64,000 nt of DNA from Antitrichia curtipendula (taxonomy: Eukaryota > Streptophyta > Bryopsida > Hypnales > Leucodontaceae). Made by a program: the position numbers and the translations under genes. The notes beneath the pieces were generated by a model that saw nothing but the letters and a program-made list of their open reading frames with translations, ran no database searches and was not told the origin of the DNA. The stretch spans positions 45,384,001 to 45,448,000 of the forward strand of contig OX579635.1 in the NCBI GenBank assembly GCA_951230915.1. The letters are read 5' to 3'. This document shows, one piece after another, positions 53,946-64,000 of this stretch (the first letter of the stretch is position 1; every line of letters starts with the position of its first letter).

Positions 53946-55462
53946 GTTATGAATTGTTTTCACTCGATGATTCTCATATTCGTAAGATCACTACTTGTCT
54001 GTGTTCAATTCAAAGTATGCCCCACCTCATTCTTGAGAGCTTGTACTTTCTCTTCTTCGATTATGCAGCTGTGGGTGGGGAGTACCAAATCTTGAAGCTT
54101 CTGGATACTAATGTTGAGGATACTATCTGCGCCTCGAAGCAATGTTCCATATGTACAGGACAGATGTAACACTGAGTGAGGTCAAAACCTTTATTGCGCT
54201 ACGAGAGGAGAAGGATGAGAACACGCCCAAACCTTCTAAAGTGTTTTGATTAGGCATCTCGTCAACCATCACGGGTGGCAATTAGTACTGCATTCTCTAC
54301 ACCTTGGAAAAAGTCATTCCAAATTCTTTATGCGCACAAACTTGAGCTTAATTACCTCAAGTGGGAGATGCCGAAGCAGACACTCTTTGGCCACTCACTG
54401 TGCCATGCACATTCTCTACAGTAGATGTCCTTTGCTTGCCTTCGAAGTGATGGCACAACTGCTAAAGAATGTTTCTTTTTCAATACGTGCTCTAAACTGT
54501 CGGGCATCCTCGATGCACTGTCATAGTAAACAGTGAGGGTGCGTAGAAAGGGGTTGTACTGTCCAGTACACATGTAAAACTGAGTAGGTGTGAAGGCATT
54601 CAACAGAATATTTTTATGAGACAAATCGCATGTAGATTTCAGAGACTTGGCATATGTTGTGTTCAATCTATTAAGCCTGAAATAACATCTTAATTTCAAT
54701 CACATGACCCCATTGGTCACCAGAATGTCATCTCTACTACAATACTACCGAATTTCGCTTTTTGCCAGCTCAGAACAGTCGAAAACTGGTCCACAATCGG
54801 CTTCAACAACATGACAGTCAGTCGTTAGTCACATGAAGGCAACATGACAGCAACTTCACAGTTCATTCGCATCCACACTCAATAGTTAATCTCATTCTCA
54901 TCTTTCAGTACCCTCTAATCACAAATGTATCACCTCGGCAATCCATCGTTACTTCAAGAATATTACGTAGGAATCAACAAGAGATGTTCAAGGCATAGTT
55001 ATATTTCCTAGAATAGGTGACCTGTGGCTTGAGAACTCGCTCATTTAAAATGCAAGTGTCATCAAAACATGCCATCCATGTAAAGACTGAGATATTTCTA
55101 GGTTCTATCAGACAGATTCTTCCATGAGATAAATCGAAAATGTAAAATTCATGATGGACGAGTAATCTATGCTCATGCTTACAGGTAGGTAATTACTACT
55201 TCAATCCCTAAACATTTCACAAGTTCTTCACACGGTTTTAAAACAGTTCTTACTCTATCAAAAGCATTGCAATCCTCTCAAAAATGGGAACGATCCACCC
55301 AAAAAAGGCATTCTAACAACAAAAAACACGCAAAAACAGCTGAAAGGGTTCACTAGCTCATCAGCCAATTCCAAAAATCCCCCACACATCTTACAAGACA
55401 CAGAAGAGCTTCAGTCCACCCAACCTTTTAGCAACTCCAAATCATAAGCACTGTCTTCATGA
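53946..55462. other. Intergenic / 3' flank of the F-box gene
   Basis: No VPS13 motif continues past about 53945. Frames at 54246-54699 have no recognisable domain. The right portion is probably the F-box gene's 3' UTR. Confidence 0.4.
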
Positions 55463-56773
55463 TCACTCGTCTTCAGAGTCTTCAGAATCATCGGAATCGT
55501 CGTTGTCGAGTTCATCTGTGACATCTTCTCCACTGTCATCGCCGCTTTCACTCAAATTGTCGTTGATCACAGGTTCTTGCACTTCAATTGCCACTGTTCC
55601 CATTGGCAAGCGCACCTTTTGCCACTTTTTTGTTGCAAGGTTAAACATTACAAGGGCATCTGCACGGGCAGAGGCCCACCGCCACATAGCAACCAACAAG
55701 TAGCCATCGCGGAAGAACGACCTCATACACATTTCCTCGTAAATACATGGACCATTACTACCGAAATCACAATTCCAGAGCCATCCATGTTGCTTCCTTG
55801 TGGTGTGAGCGTACTCCTCCCACGTTTGCCTTTCTGCATCAACGAGCTCCCACACAGTAACTCTGTGCTTCTTATGGTTCTCCCGGGTAGTGAAAATCCG
55901 GCCTTCCCAAACCCCCAAGGAGTTGTCCGGTTGTGGAGTGTCCTCGCTTTCCCATTTAAACTTTGGAAATTTCAATGTTGTCCACAAGTCATCTTCCATA
56001 GAGTACTTCAAGATCATGAACCTGTTTCTAGATAGGCTGCCTAGAGATATGTATACATGTCCATTGTTGCATATACAAGTGTACTGGAACGACGCAAAAT
56101 CGGTCCCTTTAGCTGTTTGCAACAACCGAGAAGATGTTGTGCTCCATGACCGGGTCTTGGAATCATAAATTTGTGTGTTGATATCAAGGTTGCCTTCAAT
56201 CAGTTTGAAGGTATAGGGTTTCAGAGATGTGTCAACCATCAAACCACAAGCCGAAAGGGACTTACATTGTGGTGGAGGCGAAGGCGGAGGGGGGATTACT
56301 TGCCACGTTTGAGTATGGACATTGAAAACACCCCGCTGTGTACAATCATCCGGGTTGTGGCAAAGAATAAGCCCTTTGGTCTCAAATGGTTGAACATGAG
56401 ATTGCTGCCTAATGTCTCGGAGGCGTCGACTGCCCTGAACTTTGATGAGAGGGAAGCGCTGGCGTTTGAAACCGAATCGGCGAGAGACGACGTCGTAAGT
56501 GACAATCCCATTCAGGTAACGGGGCTCACAAGGATCATCCCCCGGAGTGATGGTCACAAAGGAGGGCTTCGGCAACAATCTTTGCAAGGCACCGTGGTTC
56601 CAGGCTTTGCAGACAAGGCGCAGTCGGAAAAGATCATCCGGCGAGAGCTTTTCATACACATTTCGGAGAGGGATATGCTCTTGTAAATTGCCCCATACCT
56701 CTGCATCCAATGCAATATCGCCCTTCTCCTCCTGCTTGTTTGTCACTCTTGGAGCTTTCCTTGAGACCTCCAT
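55463..56773 (-). CDS. F-box protein with acidic C-terminal tail (kelch-like beta-propeller region likely)
   Basis: Intronless, 436 residues, starting at the minus-strand ATG at 56773. An F-box-like segment lies at about residues 28-65: GNLQEHIPLRNVYEKLSPDD followed by LFRLRLVCKAWNHGALQ; the LxxVCKxW core is the Skp1-contact signature. After it come repeated blade-like stretches, each with a hydrophobic strand and a late Trp (HTQTWQVIPPPP, YDSKTRSWSTTSS, MEDDLWTTLKFP, ERQTWEEYAH, ATKKWQKVRLP), typical of plant F-box/kelch substrate receptors of SCF ubiquitin ligases. The last about 30 residues are almost purely Asp/Glu/Ser. Target unknown. Confidence 0.85.
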   Translation of the reverse strand: MEVSRKAPRVTNKQEEKGDIALDAEVWGNLQEHIPLRNVYEKLSPDDLFRLRLVCKAWNHGALQRLLPKPSFVTITPGDDPCEPRYLNGIVTYDVVSRRFGFKRQRFPLIKVQGSRRLRDIRQQSHVQPFETKGLILCHNPDDCTQRGVFNVHTQTWQVIPPPPSPPPQCKSLSACGLMVDTSLKPYTFKLIEGNLDINTQIYDSKTRSWSTTSSRLLQTAKGTDFASFQYTCICNNGHVYISLGSLSRNRFMILKYSMEDDLWTTLKFPKFKWESEDTPQPDNSLGVWEGRIFTTRENHKKHRVTVWELVDAERQTWEEYAHTTRKQHGWLWNCDFGSNGPCIYEEMCMRSFFRDGYLLVAMWRWASARADALVMFNLATKKWQKVRLPMGTVAIEVQEPVINDNLSESGDDSGEDVTDELDNDDSDDSEDSEDE

Positions 56774-57625
56774 GTTCGTAACAATACCAATGCACCAGCT
56801 CTACTCCAATTGAAGCAGGTCCCAATATCCGCTAACCTGCTCTTGTGCTGAACATTTCAGTCTTATAAGTTCACCAATGAACAAACAAAGCGTCAAGCAA
56901 GCACCTCCATCACTCAACTCACAGTAATATTAGAACTGCGCATGAGAGCATTATTTAACAGCCAAACTTTTTAAGTCATTGCCAATTTCGTAACGAGAGT
57001 AGATTACGTCTGCAATTCAAAATGAAACAAACAAACACTCAAGTAGAAATCCGACTTTCGTTCCAGTACAGGAGGCAATTCCAGACCTAATATCATGTAG
57101 AATAGAACTGACTATGCACACAAGTTGAAACAAACACAATTTCAATCACTTCAAAACTAGTGAACCTCTCATTTCCAACAACAAAAAGAAAACCATTTCA
57201 ACGGAAGCTCACCTAAAGTTCTCACAAAGCCTGAAGGCGCAACTAATCAGTAGTCCTTGCAACATTCACATGATTATGGAAGGATTGCTCGCTCACTCTG
57301 TCACAAACAGGCATCGAGTGTAGTTAGACCCAGTAAATGATGGAGCGCATTGCCACATTTGGGCATATTACAGTCTACAGAAGCGGAATTAAACAGAGAA
57401 TTCCCTGGAGAAGAACAATTGGCAGCAAATGCAATGCGGAGATCGAAGAAATATGGTGTGATCGACGATTTGGGGGCACCGGAAGAAGCGGATCAAGCGA
57501 GACGATGCAAACATGCACTGATGAGGGGCCGTCGGAATCCACAATCGCCTTAAAGGCGCCGCCAACAGCAAACTTAACCCCTAAATGCGCAAGGCACCCA
57601 AATTTGGTGTTAAATAAAACCTAAT
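56774..57625 (-). promoter_or_regulatory. 5' leader and promoter region of the F-box gene
   Basis: Sequence to the right of the minus-strand ATG. A GC-richer patch at about 57390-57570 may be an untranslated first exon, but no splice pair could be fixed. A 95-residue plus-strand frame at 57337-57624 has no family features. Confidence 0.35.
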
Positions 57626-58356
57626 CAAGTTTCTATTTTTAGTATTTTACTAGCGGTTGGCGCTTGTTTTGCTACGCATTAAATATATTACTTTCATCAA
57701 TTTTTCATGTGATAGAATGTAGATAAATAAAGTATGTATAATATTTAAATGAAAATATTTACATCCTCATACAATATTGTTTGAAAATATATATAGTGCA
57801 ATAGAAAGTAATTAAAGAATCTTTTTATATCGTAATTTTCACAAATTTTTTTTTGCAAAGATGAAAATATTGCAATAAAAAGAAATTAATCAAGTAAACA
57901 ATGTAAGTAGATTCTTCACATTTGAATATGTAGAGCAATAGTTTCAATTTCAAGAAAATCTTCAATGAAAAAATTATTAATCTTTGTATAATAATCTATA
58001 AATATACATACATTGAAATGTAGAATAATTTCAATATTTTTGGAATCAAAATCTTTACAATTAAAGAACATGCAAAATCTTCACCTATAAAAATGTAGAA
58101 TATTTCAATAAAAGATTCAAATAGTAAATTATAAAATCTTCATAATCATTTGAATATATTGCAACCTAGAATTTAAAAAAATATACATATATCCAAATTA
58201 AAAATTTAGACATTAGAATCTTTGCATATTTGGCTATTTGCATATTCTCAAAGAAAAGTGATAAATTTTATAAATAGATTGCATCTAAAGATGCATGCAT
58301 TGGAATATCCTTCCATTGACTATAAAAGAATGTAGCAAAATGGCTAAAAATATCAT
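57626..58356. other. Very AT-rich intergenic DNA
   Basis: Low-complexity sequence with recurring short ATTTCAAT and GTAGAATA strings. No gene. Confidence 0.5.
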
Positions 58357-58400
58357 CCTACCATATTTATTGATATGGTAGGCTGTCTCAATTGAGACAG
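58357..58400. repeat. Two adjacent perfect hairpins near the Helitron 3' side
   Basis: 58357-58382 forms a 10-bp stem (CCTACCATAT/ATATGGTAGG) with a 6-nt loop. It is immediately followed by the 18-bp palindrome CTGTCTCAATTGAGACAG (58383-58400). They lie about 160 bp downstream of the helicase stop on the minus strand. Helitrons end in a hairpin followed by CTRR; no convincing CTRR was found here. Confidence 0.6.
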
Positions 58401-58655
58401 TGGAATAATGATGGACACCAAAAGAATGCAATTGGATGGAAGGGGACGTCGTCAAAGCGTGCATGAACCCTAAACATGCAGCGTTTGAAACAAACTCTTA
58501 ACTTTTCCATCCACCTGATTTAGGTGTAAATATATGTAGGAATCTCAAAAACAATGTCATACCAAAACCTCGTGGTAAACTACATTTTTTACCGTTTCCA
58601 CGGCATTTGAATTGTCATTAGCAACCTTAATGTTTGCAGGATGTCTACCACGAGA

Positions 58656-58797
58656 CACTACAAGAAAATGGGGGTATAAATGACTTGTCCACAATGACTA
58701 CACCGACAAAAATGACTGCAAAATGACTATTTTGCAGTCATTGTTGTCGGTGCAGTAATTGTGGACAAGTCATTTATACCCCCATTTTCTTGTAGTG
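58656..58797. mobile_element. CACTA-type fold-back MITE, 142 bp
   Basis: Begins CACTACAAGAAAATGGGGGT and ends with the exact inverse ACCCCCATTTTCTTGTAGTG. The two arms of about 70 bp differ at about three positions, so the element is an almost perfect hairpin. AGA is duplicated on each side (58653-58655 and 58798-58800). It is inserted within the Helitron helicase motif VI coding sequence. Confidence 0.93.
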
Positions 58798-59189
58798 AGA
58801 CAAAGCTACATATCATTGACTATGGCGAAATACTTCATTTCGAAGATAAATGCCAACTGGATTATATGATTGGCCTTGCAATTTGTTGATTGTCATTGCA
58901 AAAGCACCAATGATAGGAAATTGTCTCCGACAAAGTGTACATGGCAAGCGGCTATCGTTACAATGATGTGTGATTTTTGGAATCAACACTTCTTGGCCAC
59001 AATGACGCCCTTCCACAATTTCACACCATAATACAAATGAAGATACTTGTAAACAAACGTAAGCGACTATCATTGCACAAACCTTTTGCGGGATTTAAGT
59101 TTCTTAGCAACATCACATATTGACCACATTTAAGATTTAATTGACGAGGTGACAAACCACTAAGATGTAGAGAATTTAAAAACTCTACC

Positions 59190-60295
59190 TTTAGATAGAT
59201 TTAGATCCTATTTGAGAATTTCTAAATCAATAGTAAAGTTCGTTCCAAGGGAGGTCTTTCTAATAGGCTTACTTCTACAACGACAAAAGACAACTAAATA
59301 GGAAATAAAATACCGAGAAAGACATACTTCCAACTTGAATTAATTTAATACCTTGCAATTTTTATTATAATTACTAAATTAATTATTCACTCCACTCTTA
59401 AAACCACCAAGGAAAAATACCACCCAATTGGATTTGATCTTTAATTCTCCAGTTGAATTCTTTCATCTTTTCCCAAATCGGTCTTGACAGCACTGGTTCA
59501 GTCTTGAACTCCCAAATTCAGTTTTCGTAACTCCCAGCTTAACTCCAATAAGGACATGTCACTTCTGACTGATCTCTTGTCTCCAACTTGACTTGCAGTC
59601 AAGTCTTCTCTCACCAACTTGGTATCTTTTTGCTCACAAATCCTTTTTATATTTTTCTTATATCCAATCACTTATAAATCACTTCTCGTTTTGGATCAAT
59701 TGCAAACTCTCAAAATACCAATTTGGAAAACATTCAATCACGAACACTTCTGGCTACAAATTGGACTTCGCTGTCATCACACCACTCCGACAATTCCTAT
59801 TCAGCTTAACGCTTGAACTTCTCAGACTGAATTGGAATAACTTTAACAGCAAGAATATACACTCTTAACTTCCAATTAATTTCTCCATAATTCAGACTCA
59901 CGTACATACTAACTTGGACTTCATACAAACCGCCAGACCGCCAGACTCAAACCGTAAAAATAAACTTCCAAATAGGAACTGCCCGACCTAGAAACCAGTT
60001 AGCCTCCAATTCGGAATCCTCACATCACATCAGAAAACCAGTCATCCAATTAGAACTCTATTCAGACTTCATTCACTCACAATCCCAACTTGGCAGGATT
60101 CCAACTGGCAACCCAGACCACTCATTCTCCCAAATTAAACTTTAAACTCAAAAATCACTTTAAAAACACACTCCAACTTGGCTATAAGTATGTACAAAAG
60201 CACCAAATTGGTAAACAAACATAACAAAATCATTCAAAAAGCCTCAAAATATCCACACAAAATATCAAAATTATAAGACAAATAGGGGATCTACA
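59190..60295. other. About 1.1 kb foreign stretch inside the Helitron helicase
   Basis: The helicase reading stops at HHYSVV (about 60291) and resumes at VEFLNSL (about 59190). The intervening sequence has a different texture (many CCAACTTGG, CCAATT and CAGAC words on the + strand) and no coding. On the minus strand its edges read GTAGTG...CTAAAG|GTAGAG, so an intron is possible, but an insertion is equally likely. No clear target duplication. Confidence 0.5.
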
Positions 60296-61789
60296 CTACC
60301 GAATAATGATGGGCATGTTCATCATTTTTGTGAATAAAATCAGTGCCAAAACATTGATGCACATCACCAGGCATATGGTCAGTGATTTTACGGTTGATTT
60401 TTTGGGCATCATCATTTCGGACAACCAAAATTACACGCTCAGAGAAATCAACCGAATCATCAAAAATTGCATCAATGAATCCATTTAGAGAATTTCCATG
60501 TGCAACCATTCCAAGCGGTAGCTCTATCTTTGAACCGGTTTTGCCTTCACTAATATTTAATAAAAATTGTTGAAAATCCGGTTGACTTTGTAAACGCATA
60601 TTAGTGGTCAAATGAAAATGTTGCATTAGTAGAAACAAATATGAACGTCGCAAGCAAGCCTCGACGGTTTGCTTACAACCTCCACCTACAACAACGAGCA
60701 AAGTTGGCAAAAATCACCACCATATAAAACTACAAGACTGCCATTTCAGGTATCTATACCTCGAATATCTCGTAATGATCAATCTATTGCTTCAATCATA
60801 AATCTATGTCCAGCACAAGTTTCATCAAGTACAATCAATTGTACTTCACGTAAACTTTGAGCTAACGATGATTAGGCACTAATCAAACATGTTGATTTAT
60901 CATGCAATTGTAATGGAATGGCAAGAGAAGAATGTGATGTTTGTCCTTCATGCAAAAGATAAGCAACAATTCCACTGGTTGCCATTGCCATACATTTAAT
61001 ACCACAACCCCGAAGATAACCTAATATGATATTGTATACAAAAGTCTTGTCAGTGCCCCCAGGGCCGTCCAAAAAAAATAACTTACACGGAAGATGAGGT
61101 TTTAAAATGGCATTAATAACCGCATTGAAAACAATACGTTGTTCTTCATTTAGTTTGTCCATGTCCTCTTCTATAAAGTTAATGTTTAAATTATCTAAGT
61201 TATTGTTGTCATTGGCATCATCAGCAACATCAACAATATTTTGATAACCAAATTCATTTAAATCTTGAATGTCAAAAAAATCGTCAATGCGTTTATCATT
61301 AAATGACAAATGTTCATTAATGGACAAAATCGCTTTGCTATAGCGATTTTGATCATTACGCCAATCATCAGACATAGCATCAATATGTCTCTTCAACAAA
61401 CCAAGAGAATCCAATGGTTGTTCAAACACAAGAAGCGTTGCAAACAATCGTCGAATTTGTTTAGGCAATGCAATGACGGTTGCCTTCTGGAGACAATTGT
61501 TCCGTTCACCATCGTCTTGTAAAAGTCCTCTTGCAATGCAAGCGGCTTTGTACGTCGGATGTACTGTATCTTGAAAACAAAATAGGTCATCAAACAAAGT
61601 TGGTGCCCCAACATGAGTCAACAACAAACGCAAGTAAATTAATTTGGTACCTATAGGAACCATGTTTACTCTACCGAAAACTTTTATCTTGTGTTGTCTT
61701 CTTTCCCACAAATTTTTCTTTTCATTCCACTTATAGTGCAATGGAAGATCCATGTATCAAAAAAGCATATAATTGCCTTGATTGCCAAA

Positions 61790-63740
61790 AGCAATCAAGG
61801 CATGAATGTGGCGATTGAGTTCAAAAAACTCTGTAAGTTTGGTTTTAGTGTTTTGATCAATCACTGATTGCAAAGATGTTCCTTCTTGGAAGGTAATATA
61901 TTGTTGATCGGGAAGATGAATGGGTAAACATCAAATACTATGATTCTTGTTGTTGGTTTCAAAACCAAAGAGCCTCCAACATGCTTCTTACGCGGCAATA
62001 TAGCGTCCTTCTAAAAATTCCTTAATCTCATCGACAACCTCATTTGTTTCTACAACGCTGCAATCTGGACCCTTAAAAATATATTTATGGAGGTATTTTC
62101 ACAATTTTTACTGAACTGCAAACCTCCACATTAATATGGCAATTAAAACAGCCTATTAAATATGGATTGTATGGCACAACCCATTGATTGTCCAAATGGA
62201 CAATTTGACCATCACTATCCATCTCGATGGTATCTCGAGATTGCATTGGATAATGCTTGGAGCATTTTCCATCCTCCATGCATGGACAATTGGGATTATC
62301 CAAACTACATGGACTGTGCATCATGTGCTTAGCAAATACAGCATAAAGTTGCGGTTGCCTATTTAAATCTGGAATCTCAGCTCATACAACTCTATCTACA
62401 AGGTCACAATTGTTGACCTTGTCTTTCAACCAAAGAAGAATGTGAACATGAGGGAGACCGCGCTTTTGAAACTCAATAGTATAACAAAAAGCAATTGTCT
62501 CCCCCAAGACATTTTTCTTTGTTATTTCGTCGATCATTGCTTTTAATTTGAGCTCAAAGACATGTACTACAATATCTAGACAATCAGGAGGACTTTGACC
62601 TGGTTCAAGTTCATCAATGATCTCAGACCAATTTGGATTACATGTCATTGTAATAAATAAATCCGATTTGCCTAAAACTCTAACTAAGACCATACTATCA
62701 TGAAAGAATTTTTGCATGTATCGAGGAGATCCAATGAATGTTGCAAGTAAAACAATGCGGTGCCCAATGCATCCTCCACTATTGTCGTGCATAGCATCTA
62801 CAATGCCCTGATAACATTCTACTCGAAGTTCTACTTGATGATGTCTAATGAAAAGCAAGTTTTCATGTTCTACACGCAAATATTGATCCACTACATATTG
62901 TTGGAATAATCTACCAATTCTATGTAGTACATTAGATTCGGATCGCTTATGAAGCATATATTGGACAAATGACTTTAAATTCACCCCCGTATTTGCTTTG
63001 AAAGTGGGTGACCACCCGCATTGACTATCCGGAAACAACAAAGGGTAGGATAACGCATCATAAGCTGGATGAATTTCTTTTATCCGCTGTAAATCTCTAC
63101 CATGTTGGTAAAGAATAATATCTCGACCGGATTCTAAATGTTGTTTGTCAAAAACAACAATAGCAACCTCTGGAACCACAGGTCGATTGTATTGACGATG
63201 ATGTTCACCGGTAGGAGTTTCACCGGAGATACGAAGTCCCATGTTATGTCCTCCCAAAAGAATATGACGTGATGACTTAAAACCACAAACCAATGCATTG
63301 ATTGATTCTAAAACCTCTTGGATGTTATTAACAGTCTCACGATCAAGATCATCAAAGATCTCTATGCGACAACTGGTTTGCAAATCATCATCTAAAAATA
63401 AATTTGTGCAAATCTTGCGTCATGATCTATTTTGGGTTCTAAATCTCCAATGTGATGGCATAACTCTCCATTTACACGAAAAGTTTATATCCCTCGACCC
63501 TCGGCTTGGCCAAACTGAAATTTACTACGCATATTTGTAAACGCAAATGCTTGATTGTATTTTCTAATGGATTTAAAAAATCCTCAAGAATTGGATGTAA
63601 TACCCATAAAAAGCTCATTGAGCATCAGATGAACAATAGGATGGCTAACATGTTCACTGGCAATTTTGCCATTGTAACAACAAATTGTTGCCTTTTCTTT
63701 CCTAAAACGAAATGTTAAACATTTTGGACATTGGATAGAC
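61790..63740 (-). pseudogene. Helitron Rep (HUH endonuclease) domain, degenerate
   Basis: Read right to left on the minus strand: a Cys/N-terminal part KATICCYNGKIA and KYNQAFAFTNM, then a stop, then TFRVNGELCHHIG (63420-63740). The long open stretch 63383-62382 carries VPEVAIVVFD, YPLLFPDSQCGW, LFITMTCNPNWSEI and the two-His catalytic motif FQKRGLPHVHILLWL. NCPCMEDGKCSKHYP and WVVPYNPYLIGCFNCHINVE (62085-62324) follow after a frame break; then LPDQQYITFQEGTSLQ near 61880. The HUH His pair (HVH) is intact in the open stretch, but the whole reading frame is broken several times, so no functional Rep is expected. Rep nicks and joins the ends during rolling-circle transposition. Confidence 0.85.
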
Positions 63741-64000
63741 ATAATCCAATACTATCGATATCAACATCTACATAGTCATCAATTGTAAACAAAGCTCGAG
63801 CCATAGTCTACAAAGGATGACAATCACAAATCCTAAAACTCGCACTTTAGAATGTAAAAACTATTTGAATCATAAAAAGAAATGGGTTTAAAATTGCACC
63901 TATATAACTTGTGCTCTAAAAGTATACACCTCTTGAATATGCTCCACTTCACTCCAAATTTTGCGTCTCCTAACATCCATAACACACCAACATATATTCA

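Larger units (their letters stand above)
58557..61753 (-). pseudogene. Helitron PIF1-family helicase domain, degenerate
   Basis: The longest piece, 61753-60872, runs from MDLPLHYKWNEKKNLWERR through LNEEQRIVFNAVINAIL to the Walker A box LDGPGGTDKTF, where the second-last Gly is replaced by Asp (usual GPGGTGKT). The next frame, 60710-60291, gives LTTNMRLQSQPDFQQFLLNI and VILVVRNDDAQKIN. After the foreign stretch, the frame resumes at about 59190 with VEFLNSLHLSGLSPRQLNLK, VMLLRNLNPAKGLCN, then GAFAMTINKLQGQSYNPVGI and YVALS. The CACTA MITE then interrupts motif VI, and the end RGRHPANIKVAN...NVVYHEVLV stops at 58557. The order matches Helitron C-terminal helicases. Multiple stops make it a pseudogene. 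Confidence 0.85.
58401..64000 (-). mobile_element. Decayed Helitron, minus orientation, 5' end beyond window
   Basis: Contains, from right to left, a Helitron-type Rep region (63740 to about 61790) and a PIF1-family helicase (to 58557) in the order of an autonomous Helitron. It carries many stops and frameshifts, a CACTA MITE insertion at 58656-58797 and about 1.1 kb of unrelated sequence at about 59190-60295. The 5' TC terminus would be to the right of 64000; the left boundary is uncertain, perhaps near the 58357-58400 hairpins. Confidence 0.85.

Noticed and set aside
57574..57615. TTAACCCCTAAATGCGC...GGTGTTAA as a very short TTAA element
   Set aside because: Only about 34 bp between the TTAA sites and the right end is not GGG. 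Probably coincidence.
57337..57624. 95-residue plus-strand frame with ATG start
   Set aside because: No domain; it lies antisense to the presumed leader of the F-box gene.

Overview
The window is nuclear DNA from a land plant, most likely a moss-like bryophyte. The organism is inferred from gene content. There is a chalcone synthase with the phase-1 intron that splits the conserved Cys codon, and its protein reads closest to moss enzymes as I remember them. There are also plant-type genes (ATL RING-H2, polyol/monosaccharide transporter, F-box, TDP2 with RanBP2 zinc fingers, plant-style VIRILIZER). Genes have GT-AG introns and are separated by AT-rich, repeat-filled DNA. Coding models below were assembled by eye: ATG starts were chosen and splice junctions were required to keep phase.

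Layout. 1-2.7 kb: the 3' end of VIRILIZER (m6A writer complex), + strand. 3.8-14 kb: no gene, but a 170-183 bp tandem array, several small inverted-repeat elements and a 1.57 kb CACTA-type element. 16.3-17.2 kb: ATL-type RING-H2 E3 ligase. 22.2-25.3 kb: four-exon histidine phosphatase. 26.3-27.9 kb (-): chalcone synthase with a TATA box, and a 3 x 117 bp array carrying CACGTG boxes upstream. 33.1-37.1 kb: eight-exon EamA/DMT transporter with small transposons in its introns and promoter. 38.4-40.6 kb (-): two-exon sugar/polyol transporter. 41-46 kb: small DNA transposons and a decayed Tc1-type DD34E transposase. 47.1-48.8 kb: TDP2-like DNA repair phosphodiesterase. 50.8-53.9 kb: part of a VPS13-like gene. 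55.5-56.8 kb (-): intronless F-box protein with an acidic tail. 58.4-64 kb (-): decayed Helitron (Rep plus PIF1-type helicase), interrupted by a young CACTA MITE and by about 1.1 kb of unrelated sequence.

The genes are unrelated housekeeping or metabolic genes, not a cluster. The most unusual material is in the repeats. There is a set of elements with CCC...GGG ends flanked by TTAA, the hallmark of piggyBac, a superfamily not usually associated with land plants. There is also a transposase remnant with Tc1-type DD34E spacing instead of the DD39D of plant mariners. In addition, two TIR families sit between TA dinucleotides, and two TAA-flanked MITEs are back to back. These are pattern readings and need alignment searches for confirmation.
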